A stretch of DNA of 64,000 nucleotides from CAYJLF01 sp964371055 (GTDB taxonomy: Bacteria > Eisenbacteria > RBG-16-71-46 > CAIMUX01), in contig CAYJLF010000024.1 in assembly GCA_964371055.1 (NCBI GenBank), forward strand, positions 21,173 to 85,172, written 5' to 3'. Under the pieces are notes generated by a model. The model was not told where the DNA came from. It did no database searches and worked only from the letters and a program-made list of their open reading frames with translations. The translations under genes and the position numbers were made by a program. Shown piece after piece: positions 1 to 7,446 of this stretch (position 1 is its first letter; each line of letters opens with the position of its first letter).

Positions 1-1162
1 TCGCGGATCGCTTGGGCGCGAATCGATCGAAGTAGTCGCGGATTCCCTCGCTGAGCGCTTCCGCGAGCTGCGCCCGGTGGGTGCTCGTCTGCAGCTTCTT
101 GCGATCCGACTGGCTGCTGATGAAGCCCAGCTCCACCAGGATCGAAGGGACCTGGAACGACTTGAGGACCGCGAATCCGGCCTGCTTCACCCCCCGCGGC
201 TCGGCCAGCTTGCGAGCCGAGAGCACATCCAGCACCACTTCGGCGATGCGGCTGCTGCGCAGCAGGGTATCGGACTGACGGAGGTCGACCGCGAACGGGA
301 GTCCTCGGAGCGCCTCATCCTCGACCACCACCAGATCGGGATCGACCTCGTTCTCCAGCCGGGCCAGCTCACTCGCCGCCCGATCGGTGGCCGCGCCGAT
401 CGAAAGGAAGAAGACCTCTGCGCCGGAGGCCTGGCGGCTGCGGGCCGCGTTCACATGGATGCTGACGAAGAGATCGGCGTCGTGTCGCTCCGCGATCCGC
501 ATCCGTTCCGAAAGGGAGATCCGGCGGTCGTCGGCGCGCGTGAGATGCGCACGAAAGCCGGGGGTCTGATTCAGTAGATCGGCCAGCCGGCGCGCCACGT
601 CGAGGCAGACGACCTTCTCCTGCAGGGTGCCGCCGACGGCACCGGGATCGTTGCCGCCATGCCCGGCATCGATGACGACGACGTGAGGCCCCTGGCCGGA
701 AGGAAGAGGGGTGGGATCGGCGGTCGGGGCGGGCGTCGGAGCGCTCGCGGTCGCCCCCGACGCCACGAGATCGATGACCAGCCGCGGAGGCCGGCCGTCG
801 CCGGCGCTGAGAGGGAAGACGCGAGCCTCGGCCGGCGCACGGAGGCCGAGGAGCAACTGACAGGCACTCCCGTCCTCCTCGATCCGGAGCGAGCGGAGGA
901 GATCGCCGTCGGGGGCCGGCACACGGAGCCCCGCCGGGCGCTTCACCCCGTCGAGCCGGATGCGGATGAGCGTGTCCGTGACGGCCGACTCGTGGGGCAC
1001 GCCGGGGCGATCGAGTTCCAGGACGATCCTGGTTCGCTCGGAGGTGATCCCCAGCCGGACTCCGTCCAGCGTCCACGCCGCGGCCCGGCTCGGAGCCCAC
1101 GCCGAAGACACAACCACCAGCGCGATGACCAGCGGAATCAGTACATCCCTGAGCGTCTTCAC
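1..1162 (-). CDS. N-acetylmuramoyl-L-alanine amidase, AMIN + Amidase_3 (3' end cut by window edge)
   Basis: Zinc-dependent peptidoglycan amidase that cleaves the MurNAc-L-Ala bond in the periplasm. The minus-strand reading frame has no stop before base 1, so the C-terminus lies outside the window. Visible parts: a signal peptide-like start (VKTLRDVLIPLVIALVVV), an AMIN-like beta domain, a short Pro/Ala/Thr linker, then an Amidase_3 domain beginning with VVVIDAGHGGNDPG. Later motifs are SIHVNA and ILVELGFIS, the usual metal-ligand and catalytic regions (His, Glu, His, Glu). The start is GTG at 1162 or the adjacent TTG at 1165; both sit behind a weak GAGAG. The M23 peptidase gene lies just upstream on the same strand, so two wall hydrolases are neighbours. 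Family assignment is firm; the exact start is not. Confidence 0.9.
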   Translation of the reverse strand, partial: MKTLRDVLIPLVIALVVVSSAWAPSRAAAWTLDGVRLGITSERTRIVLELDRPGVPHESAVTDTLIRIRLDGVKRPAGLRVPAPDGDLLRSLRIEEDGSACQLLLGLRAPAEARVFPLSAGDGRPPRLVIDLVASGATASAPTPAPTADPTPLPSGQGPHVVVIDAGHGGNDPGAVGGTLQEKVVCLDVARRLADLLNQTPGFRAHLTRADDRRISLSERMRIAERHDADLFVSIHVNAARSRQASGAEVFFLSIGAATDRAASELARLENEVDPDLVVVEDEALRGLPFAVDLRQSDTLLRSSRIAEVVLDVLSARKLAEPRGVKQAGFAVLKSFQVPSILVELGFISSQSDRKKLQTSTHRAQLAEALSEGIRDYFDRFAPKRSA

Positions 1163-1237
1163 CAACGTTCCGCTCTCTGACGCCGTGATCCGGGCCGCGC
1201 GTCCGCCCCTCCGTGGGCCGACCCGCGCACTGATCGA

Positions 1238-2170
1238 TCAGTCGCTCGGGCCCCGGCCGGTCAGGATGTGGGCCGACGGGTCTTTGGGCACGCCATCGGT
1301 CCAGACTTCGTAGTGCAGATGCGAACCGGTCGAACGCCCCGTCGATCCGACGGTGCCGACGACGTCGCCCCGCTTGACCACGTCGCCCACCCGGACGCGG
1401 ATCTGTGCGAGGTGGCAGTAGACGGTCTCATACCCGTACCCGTGTTTGACGTGGACCGTCAGGCCGAACTCTCCGTCATGCCCCGCGCGGGTGACCTCGC
1501 CGGCCGCGGTCACATGAACGGGAGTCCCCTGCTGCGCGCGCAGGTCGAGTCCGCTGTGAAACGCACTCTGCCCCGTGAACGGATCCGCCCGATGGCCGAA
1601 TCCGCTCGAAAGAACGAACTGCCCGCGGAGAGGCGAAATCGACGGCGTGTGGTCCAGCCTCGACCCGAGACCCTTCAGCGTCTCGAGCGTGCGCTCCAGG
1701 TTCCGGCGCTGATCGGATGCGCGCTGGGTCAAAGACTCCAGTCGGCGGCTCTGCTCCTCGACGGTTGTGAGAAGCGCCGGGTCGACGGCGGTCTCGCCGC
1801 CGCCCAGATCGACCAGCGGCCCCCCCTGGCCGAGAGGCGGGGTCGCCGGGTCATCCAGTGGCATCCCGGCCAGCAGCCGGGCCTGCCGCTCCATCCGCTG
1901 TCCTTCGCGGACCAGACCCTCCACCTGACCCAGGGTCTGGTCGACCGACTGCAAGTGGCTCCGAAGCGTGGCATTCTCGCGGCGGAGCGAGTTCAGGGCC
2001 CGCATTCCCTGCAGGCTCCACAGATGCACGCCGACGGAACCAGCGACCGCCACGAGGCCCAGCGCGAACACACCGCATGCCATCTGAAGCCAGCGGACCG
2101 GGATACGCAGGTTGCGCACCGATCCGCCCCCCTCCGGCACCAGGACGATGTTCCAGCTCTTTCTACTCAT
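1238..2170 (-). CDS. M23-family metallopeptidase with coiled coil (EnvC/NlpD-like)
   Basis: Membrane-anchored murein endopeptidase or amidase activator, 310 aa. The order is a cytoplasmic N-terminus (MSRKSWNIVLVPEGGG), one transmembrane helix near residues 35-55, a coiled coil around 60-175, and a C-terminal LytM/M23 domain. Metal-site motifs are HSGLDL (His and Asp) and HLHYEV (HxH), so the site looks intact and active rather than EnvC-like degenerate. The start at 2170 is chosen because GGGGGAGCC precedes ATG and the coiled coil and TM then make sense; the frame stays open upstream only through a tandem repeat. The gene is followed by the amidase gene, and the pair could act together in cell separation. 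A promoter is proposed at 2411-2439, giving a leader of about 230 nt. Confidence 0.9.
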   Translation of the reverse strand: MSRKSWNIVLVPEGGGSVRNLRIPVRWLQMACGVFALGLVAVAGSVGVHLWSLQGMRALNSLRRENATLRSHLQSVDQTLGQVEGLVREGQRMERQARLLAGMPLDDPATPPLGQGGPLVDLGGGETAVDPALLTTVEEQSRRLESLTQRASDQRRNLERTLETLKGLGSRLDHTPSISPLRGQFVLSSGFGHRADPFTGQSAFHSGLDLRAQQGTPVHVTAAGEVTRAGHDGEFGLTVHVKHGYGYETVYCHLAQIRVRVGDVVKRGDVVGTVGSTGRSTGSHLHYEVWTDGVPKDPSAHILTGRGPSD

Positions 2171-2226
2171 GGCTCCCCCACAAAACGCTACCCCGGGATC
2201 CACACCCGTGTGAGCCCGTTCCTTGG

Positions 2227-2294
2227 CCACACTGACGGCCCAGCCACACTGACGGCCCAGCCACACTGACGGCCCAGCCACACTGACGGCCCAG
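2227..2294. repeat. 17-bp tandem repeat, four perfect copies
   Basis: Four identical head-to-tail copies of CCACACTGACGGCCCAG start at 2227, 2244, 2261 and 2278. A partial variant (CTCATTGACGG) follows. The array lies between the proposed promoter and the start codon of the M23 peptidase, so it would be transcribed in that gene's leader. The 17-bp period is not a multiple of three, so it is not a coding repeat. Confidence 0.95.
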
Positions 2295-2410
2295 CTCATT
2301 GACGGTGAGATTCCGGTCTTCAGCCGCCTTCCGCCGTCTCCTCCCGGCGTCAGCGGCACGCCCCCCTCCCCAGCGCCCGAGGCGGGGGATGGAGGACCCG
2401 GACTCGCGGG

Positions 2411-2439
2411 ACGCTACCAAGCTGGACCCGGAGAGTCAA
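2411..2439 (-). promoter_or_regulatory. Sigma70-type promoter for the M23 peptidase gene
   Basis: On the minus strand TTGACT (2439-2434) is separated by exactly 17 bp from TAGCGT (2416-2411). The predicted start site is near 2404, leaving a leader that spans the 17-bp tandem repeat. The -35 is 5/6 and the -10 is 3/6 to consensus. Confidence 0.5.
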
Positions 2440-2509
2440 CCCTACCGATGGGGGGTGGACGGAGATGGCGGTCAATCGGTTGTGGCGCAACTCATAAGAA
2501 CGTCTGGCC

Positions 2510-3952
2510 TCACCGCCGGATCGGCAGCCCGAGGAACCACGTCTCGTTCCGCCGGACCACCCGCAGGATCGCGGGGCGCCCGCCGGGCTCTGCCTTCTGA
2601 ATGAGTTCTTCGCACTGCTCCCCGTCCCGGACTAAGGCACCGTCGACCGCCACGATGACATCGTCCGGCCGTACCCCGGCGAGCGAGGCCCGACTCCCGG
2701 CCCGGACTCCTCGCACCCGCGCCCCTTCGGCCACACCCTCCTCGGCCGTCGGCTCGAAGTCGAGTCCCAACTCGTCCGAGGGAGGCACGGGCCAGGCCGG
2801 TTCCACCGTCTGCTCGACGTCCGGCCGTTCCGCCAAGCGGACCGAACGGACCTCCTCGCGGCCGGCCCGGAAGATCCGGAGGGGAACAGTCCTGCCGATC
2901 TCGGTCCGCGCGACCAGCATCCGGAACGCGGGCATGTCGCGAACCGCCACCTGATCGAACTCCAGGACGACATCACCGACCCTCACGTCGGCGTCGGCCG
3001 CCGGCGTTCCCGGTTGGACGCCGCGGACCAGGACGCCCCCTCGACGCGGGAGACGAAGTCCATCGGCCAGGTTTCGATCGACCGACTGCAGGACCACGCC
3101 CAGGTATCCGCGCGAAACCTTCCCGTGGTCCATCAACGCCCGCGCCACCTCGCGAGCCAGGTTGATCGAGACCGCGAACCCGAGTCCCCGCCCCGGGCCG
3201 CTGAAGGCGGTGTTGACCCCGATCGCCTCCCCGTCACGGTTGACGAGTGGTCCGCCGCTGTTGCCGAAGTTGATCGCGGCGTCGGTCTGGATGAAGTCTT
3301 GATAGCTCGGCGTCGCGCTTCCCAGGGAGATGTCGTTGCGCGCCTTGCCGCTCACGACGCCGACGGTGACGCTTCCCTCCAACACGCCCAGGGGGTTGCC
3401 CACCGCGGCCACCCATTCACCGATCCGCAGTGAGTCGGAATCCCCGAGGGGAACGCACGCCAGCGGTTCCGGCGCGAAGACCCGGAGAACGGCCACATCG
3501 GTCGCGTGATCGGCGCCGACCATCTCGGCGATCAACTCCGCGCCGTCCGAGAAGTGGACGCGGATCTCGGTCGCCCGGTCGACCACATGTGTGTTGGTCA
3601 GAATGTAGCCACGCGGATCGAAGACGAAGCCGCTCCCGGAGGACGGGATCTCGACTTCGTGGTCGTCCCCGAAGGGCCAGAAGAGCTCGCCGGTGCTGTC
3701 GGCGTCGACCTCTGGATGCTGGAACATCCTCCGGACGTCGACCGAGACGACACCGGGCAGGACCTGGCGCGCCACCTCGACGAAGGGGCTCGGCCCGGGC
3801 AGCGACGGCCGGTCCGCGGAACGGTCCAGGTCCGCGCGGGAGATATCCGGCCCGCCCCGCAGCATCGCACCCGCCGCGACCCCAAGGAGCAACGCCAGGG
3901 CGATGCCGTACCCCGGCCCTACGCTCCTCATCCCTCCGGGACGGTTCTTCAT
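2510..3952 (-). CDS. HtrA/Deg-family periplasmic serine protease
   Basis: S1C serine endoprotease, 480 aa, for envelope protein quality control. An N-terminal hydrophobic segment (residues about 14-31) serves as signal or anchor. The protease domain carries the triad in NTHVVD (His), ATDVAVL (Asp) and GNSGGPL (Ser). Two PDZ domains follow (about 285-370 and 395-475), with carboxylate-binding-type loops (SRGYLGV). A GAGGAGG ribosome-binding site lies 6 nt before the ATG. An extended -10 promoter is visible at 3977-4004. The gene is divergent from lpxH with only 81 bp between them. Whether it is DegP-, DegQ- or DegS-like cannot be decided; two PDZ domains favour DegP/DegQ. Confidence 0.95.
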   Translation of the reverse strand: MKNRPGGMRSVGPGYGIALALLLGVAAGAMLRGGPDISRADLDRSADRPSLPGPSPFVEVARQVLPGVVSVDVRRMFQHPEVDADSTGELFWPFGDDHEVEIPSSGSGFVFDPRGYILTNTHVVDRATEIRVHFSDGAELIAEMVGADHATDVAVLRVFAPEPLACVPLGDSDSLRIGEWVAAVGNPLGVLEGSVTVGVVSGKARNDISLGSATPSYQDFIQTDAAINFGNSGGPLVNRDGEAIGVNTAFSGPGRGLGFAVSINLAREVARALMDHGKVSRGYLGVVLQSVDRNLADGLRLPRRGGVLVRGVQPGTPAADADVRVGDVVLEFDQVAVRDMPAFRMLVARTEIGRTVPLRIFRAGREEVRSVRLAERPDVEQTVEPAWPVPPSDELGLDFEPTAEEGVAEGARVRGVRAGSRASLAGVRPDDVIVAVDGALVRDGEQCEELIQKAEPGGRPAILRVVRRNETWFLGLPIRR

Positions 3953-3976
3953 GGGCAGCCTCCTCGTGCTCGCCGG

Positions 3977-4004
3977 ATCTTAGCAGGATCCCCCGGGGTC
4001 ACAA
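3977..4004 (-). promoter_or_regulatory. Extended -10 promoter for the htrA-like gene
   Basis: On the minus strand TTGTGA (4004-3999), a 16-bp spacer and TAAGAT (3982-3977), with TG one base before the -10 (TGCTAAGAT). The start site would lie about 20 nt upstream of the ATG, leaving room for the GAGGAGG site. It overlaps the -35 region of the proposed lpxH promoter on the other strand. Confidence 0.55.
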
Positions 4005-4026
4005 GGCGGGAGCGGCGGGCTATACT
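3998..4026 (+). promoter_or_regulatory. Promoter for lpxH, probably giving a leaderless mRNA
   Basis: GTCACA (3998-4003), a 17-bp spacer and TATACT (4021-4026). The ATG of lpxH begins 8 nt after the -10 hexamer ends, so transcription would start at or next to the A of the ATG. No Shine-Dalgarno sequence lies in this stretch. Confidence 0.5.
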
Positions 4027-4033
4027 CCACCCC

Positions 4034-4840
4034 ATGTTGCCGGAGATCCGAGACGACGGCCGCCCGATCGTGTTCGTCAGTGACGCGCACCTCGGGTCCC
4101 GGGACGGAAGGGCGGACCGCGAGGACCGCTTGATCGATCTCTTGCGGGAAATCCGCGGCGAGGTCGCCGCCCTCTTCATCCTGGGCGACCTGTTCGATTT
4201 CTGGTTCGAGTACCGGCACGCCATCCCCAAGGGGACCTTCCGCATCGCGAGAGCCATCGCCGAGGTCGTCGACTCCGGCGTGCCGACCGCCTATTTCGGC
4301 GGAAACCACGACTTCTGGGTCGGCACCTATCTCGCCCAGGAGCTCGGCCTGCAGGTCTACCTCGAGCCGGTGACGCTCACCCTGCAGGGACGTCGAGTCC
4401 ATCTCGCGCACGGCGACGGCCTGGGCCCCGGTGACACCGGATACAAGCTGCTGAAGCGGATCCTGCGGGCCCGCTGGGCGATAGCCGGCTACCGTTCGAT
4501 CCACCCCGACATCGGAGTGCCGCTCGCGCGCTGGGTCAGCGCCTTCAGCCACAAGCACACCCAGGCGCGCGAGGTCATCCTGGCGCGGCTGCTCCGCGAC
4601 GTCGCGGGCCCGCGCCTGCGAGACGGCGTGTCGGCGATGTTGATGGGACATGTCCACGAACCGGCGCACTTCAGCGACGGCGCACGCGACTTCATCCTCT
4701 GCGGCGACTGGATGGACAACCTTACGCACGTGCGGATGCAGCACGGATCCTTCACCCTGCTGCGGCTCGAGGCGGACGGAAGCCACCGGCCACTGGCGTC
4801 GGAACCGTTCCCGGCAAGCGCTGCCGCGCCGAAGATGTGA
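4034..4840 (+). CDS. lpxH: UDP-2,3-diacylglucosamine diphosphatase (LpxH-like)
   Basis: Metallophosphoesterase, 268 aa, that hydrolyses UDP-2,3-diacylglucosamine to lipid X and UMP in lipid A synthesis. All calcineurin-like motifs are present: SDAHLG, GDLFDFW, GGNHDFW, HGDGLG and GHVHEP. The GNHDFW..YLAQELG arrangement resembles LpxH of Bacteroidetes and relatives. The ATG at 4034 begins the conserved domain about 10 residues upstream. It has no ribosome-binding site, but a -10 box lies 7 nt before it. The gene is monocistronic and converges on the porV-like gene. It implies a lipid A outer membrane. A general UDP-sugar pyrophosphatase role cannot be fully excluded. Confidence 0.88.
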   Translation: MLPEIRDDGRPIVFVSDAHLGSRDGRADREDRLIDLLREIRGEVAALFILGDLFDFWFEYRHAIPKGTFRIARAIAEVVDSGVPTAYFGGNHDFWVGTYLAQELGLQVYLEPVTLTLQGRRVHLAHGDGLGPGDTGYKLLKRILRARWAIAGYRSIHPDIGVPLARWVSAFSHKHTQAREVILARLLRDVAGPRLRDGVSAMLMGHVHEPAHFSDGARDFILCGDWMDNLTHVRMQHGSFTLLRLEADGSHRPLASEPFPASAAAPKM

Positions 4841-4856
4841 GCGAGAACGCGTGGCC

Positions 4857-4876
4857 GTGACCCGGGTCAGGGTCAC
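4857..4876. terminator. Hairpin between converging genes (possible bidirectional terminator)
   Basis: GTGACCC (4857-4863) and GGGTCAC (4870-4876) form a perfect 7-bp stem with a 6-nt loop. It lies 16 nt after the lpxH stop and overlaps the stop of the converging porV-like gene. There is no T tract on either side, so termination is only suggested. Confidence 0.35.
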
Positions 4877-5838
4877 ATCTGGATGAGAAGCGAGAGACGG
4901 TGCTGGTCTCCGAGGTTCTCCCCGAACGGCACGAAAGCGTATTGCCCCCGGATCCTGCCGTTTCCCAGGCCGACGCCGAGGCTGACGTCCTCGGTATCGA
5001 GCGCGGTGCGGTATCCGACCTGGAGCCGGGCGAGATCCTGGTACTGGTATTCGCTGCCGAAGAGGAGTTGTGTATCCTCGTCCCGGGCCTTGCGCACCTC
5101 GCCCGACACGAGGAGCGATCCGCCCGCCGCTCGCAACGGGAGTCGATGGGAAATCCCGGCCTGCACGGTCGTGGGGAGGTCGAACTCCCGTTCCTCGTAC
5201 TTCATGGCTGACCCGAGGTGCAGCAGGGCCGCGCCGACGTCGGTACGGGGGAGAAGTTCGCGCAGTTGACAACCCGCGGTCAGACCCAGGCCGTCCGTGT
5301 TGAAGATGTCAATCGCCTCGCGCAGATACTCGACCGACACGCCGAGCCCGAACCGATCGGTCAGGGCTACCCCATAGCTCCCGGCGAGCGCGAGCCCGTA
5401 GTACCCGAAGTCACCGATGAAGCGACCGGTCTCGTCATAGGACTTCATCCTGTCGGTCCATACGCCGTTGAAGGAGAGCCCCAGGCCGTGCCGGACGGAG
5501 CCGCCCTCGACGACATGGGACAGGGAGACGAACTCGTAGCGAATTCCGTCGAGGGTCTCGTTGTGCCCGAGTTCCGCGGCGCTTCCCCGGGCCAGCGGCA
5601 GCGCGCCGGGATTCCAGTAGGTAGCCGACGGCCCGTCGACATGCGAAACGACCGCGTTGCCCATCGCCACCGCCCGTGCTCCCACGCCGATCTTGAGGAA
5701 CGAAAGGCCGCTCTCTCCCCGGGAAGATCCCGCCGTCAGGAGCAGAGAGGCGACCACCGCGGCGGCGATCTGCACGGTACCCCGCCTCCGGAGCGTCCTG
5801 GTCCCCTTCGGCGCCACGGACGCTCTGTCTCTCCGCAT
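4873..5838 (-). CDS. PorV/PorQ family outer-membrane protein
   Basis: Outer-membrane beta-barrel protein, 321 aa, of the PorV/PorQ (UPF0164) group. A signal peptide (hydrophobic residues about 18-35, ending near SSRGES) is followed by the family hallmark FLKIGVGARAVAMGNAVVS and then ATYWNPGAL. The rest alternates in beta-strand fashion and ends in LSLLIQM, with Met rather than an aromatic residue last. PorV in Bacteroidetes is a type IX secretion shuttle; many FCB genomes carry paralogues of unknown role. The start at 5838 follows GAGGAAC and gives the signal peptide. It lies downstream of the DUF4384-like gene on the same strand, separated by 139 GC-rich bases. Confidence 0.85.
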   Translation of the reverse strand: MRRDRASVAPKGTRTLRRRGTVQIAAAVVASLLLTAGSSRGESGLSFLKIGVGARAVAMGNAVVSHVDGPSATYWNPGALPLARGSAAELGHNETLDGIRYEFVSLSHVVEGGSVRHGLGLSFNGVWTDRMKSYDETGRFIGDFGYYGLALAGSYGVALTDRFGLGVSVEYLREAIDIFNTDGLGLTAGCQLRELLPRTDVGAALLHLGSAMKYEEREFDLPTTVQAGISHRLPLRAAGGSLLVSGEVRKARDEDTQLLFGSEYQYQDLARLQVGYRTALDTEDVSLGVGLGNGRIRGQYAFVPFGENLGDQHRLSLLIQM

Positions 5839-5977
5839 CTGAGGTTCCTCCCCGCAGCGGCGGCGATCACCCCGCCCGCGCTGCGATCCTGATCCCGGGA
5901 CCTGACCGGTGCAAAGCCGGGGCCGGCCCCGATGGTCCGGCCCCGATCCCGATCTTATCGACCGCGGACTCGCGGGG

Positions 5978-7441
5978 TCAACGCGATCGGCTACGCCCGT
6001 CGCGCCCGTTGCCGTCCCGGGCGCCGCTTCGGTCCTCCTTCGGCTCCCCGGATCCCTTTCCTGCGCCGCGGTCCTGAGAGCCTCGGCCTTCGGGTCGGGG
6101 CCGCGGAGGTTCACCCTTCCCCCCCCGCACCTCCCGATCTCCGCGGCTCCGATCCTCCTCTTTCCTCGGCTCGATCCGCTCCGGGCGGCCGCCGTCCGGC
6201 CGCTCTTCCCGCGTGCGGGGTTCCCGTGGCTCTACCCCGTCCGGCCGGTTCTCGTTCCGCGGCTTGTCTCCGCGCCGGGCCTCGACCTCCCGTTCCTCCC
6301 GGAGTTGCCGGACCGCCCGGTCGATCCGCTCTTCATGGCTCCGGCCCCAGGGGGTCAGTTCCGGCCGCTCGGACCGCTCGCGATCTCCTGGGACGGCGGA
6401 CGGCCGCCCTCCGTGGTCGGCCCGGCGGTCGCCCCAGGCGTCCCGGAAGTGGCCGCGCATCTCGCTCCGATGATCACGCGAGGACCAGACCCAGCGGCCA
6501 TCAGGACCGTTCCAGTGATTCCCGCGCCAGTGGCGCGGGCGCCAGGTACGCCAGACCTCATAGGTGTAACAGGGGCTGAAGACCACGCGGAAGTCGATCC
6601 ATCCCCAGCTCCGGATGTTGCCGGCGTGGATCTGCACCGCTGAACAGGCCGGTCCGTAGGGGTCGACCCAACCGCCCCCGTGGCAGTCCGAGCACAGATA
6701 GCGCGGATAACTGACCCGCCGGCCGAGGTGCCAGAAGAGGTAGGCGGAGGCGAATCGCTCCGGCCGGTGCGAGGCGGGGACGAGTTGCTCACAGAAACGA
6801 CGGATCCGGTAGAACGGGTCGCCGACGACCCAGCCGCTGTCCCAGACATCGCACTCGCCGTCCCACCAGGCCGGGTCGGGATCGACCAGGCGGCCATCGA
6901 CGAGCCAGTGCGGATAGCGGTGGCGCATCGGCTCGAAGGAGGCGACGGCGTAGACATACTCGATTCCGGGAGGACCGGCGAAGACCAGGTTGTGTCCGCT
7001 GCCCCGGGTGGGAAGACGATAGGTCGCTCGCCCGGAGACGAAGCCGTCGTCATGCACTCCGGGGTAGAGCAGCCGCACCCGTCCCTCGGTGTCGACCGAA
7101 AAGACGGTCACGTAGCAGTCGGCGTTCGCGCGGAAGTGCAGGTAGGCGCGATCGCCGGCGTAGACGACCGATCCGGCCGCCGGATCGGCCCAGAGCTCCA
7201 CCTCGAGGCCGCGGTCGGGCACGGGGATCAGCTTGTCGGGCCCCGACGGCACACCCTGCAGCCCCACGGAGATCGGAGTGGCGACTCCGAGCCCGACTTC
7301 GAGGCGAACCTGGGTCGCGTCGGCCAGCGCGACGGGCGCCGCTCCCATGAAGAGGCCGAGCAGTACGACGAGAGACTTCGGGCCCTGGGCGCGACTCCGC
7401 CCCGAGGCGGTTCCACGCGCCGTGAATTTCTGCTTCCTCAT
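5978..7441 (-). CDS. Secreted DUF4384-like protein with highly charged C-terminal tail
   Basis: Protein of 487 aa. An N-terminal signal peptide (hydrophobic core SLVVLLGLFMGAAPVALA) is followed, at residues about 60-165, by a DUF4384-like domain (LWADPAAGSVVYAGDRAYLHF, NADCYVTVF, LLYP). This domain occurs in surface proteins that sense or present ligands; its biochemical role is not established. Residues about 200-330 are rich in Trp, Tyr and Cys, including CSDCHGGG. From about 340 to the end the chain is almost wholly Arg, Glu, Asp, Gly and Pro and is surely disordered. The ATG at 7441 has GAGGTGA upstream. GTG at 7450 would overlap the preceding stop by 4 nt (GTGA) and is a fair alternative. 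It is probably co-transcribed with the upstream lipoprotein gene. Confidence 0.7.
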   Translation of the reverse strand: MRKQKFTARGTASGRSRAQGPKSLVVLLGLFMGAAPVALADATQVRLEVGLGVATPISVGLQGVPSGPDKLIPVPDRGLEVELWADPAAGSVVYAGDRAYLHFRANADCYVTVFSVDTEGRVRLLYPGVHDDGFVSGRATYRLPTRGSGHNLVFAGPPGIEYVYAVASFEPMRHRYPHWLVDGRLVDPDPAWWDGECDVWDSGWVVGDPFYRIRRFCEQLVPASHRPERFASAYLFWHLGRRVSYPRYLCSDCHGGGWVDPYGPACSAVQIHAGNIRSWGWIDFRVVFSPCYTYEVWRTWRPRHWRGNHWNGPDGRWVWSSRDHRSEMRGHFRDAWGDRRADHGGRPSAVPGDRERSERPELTPWGRSHEERIDRAVRQLREEREVEARRGDKPRNENRPDGVEPREPRTREERPDGGRPERIEPRKEEDRSRGDREVRGGKGEPPRPRPEGRGSQDRGAGKGSGEPKEDRSGARDGNGRDGRSRSR

Positions 7442-7446
7442 GGCCT

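Larger units (their letters stand above)
2171..2509. other. Intergenic leader region of the M23 gene
   Basis: This 339-bp gap between the HtrA stop and the M23 start holds the 17-bp tandem array and a sigma70-like promoter directed at the M23 gene. I see no convincing small ORF with a ribosome-binding site and no recognisable RNA. The part next to the HtrA stop shows no clear terminator with a T tract. Confidence 0.6.

Noticed and set aside
2227..2294. CRISPR-like array
   Set aside because: The repeats are directly adjacent without spacers; no cas genes are present. The same holds for 34761-34849.
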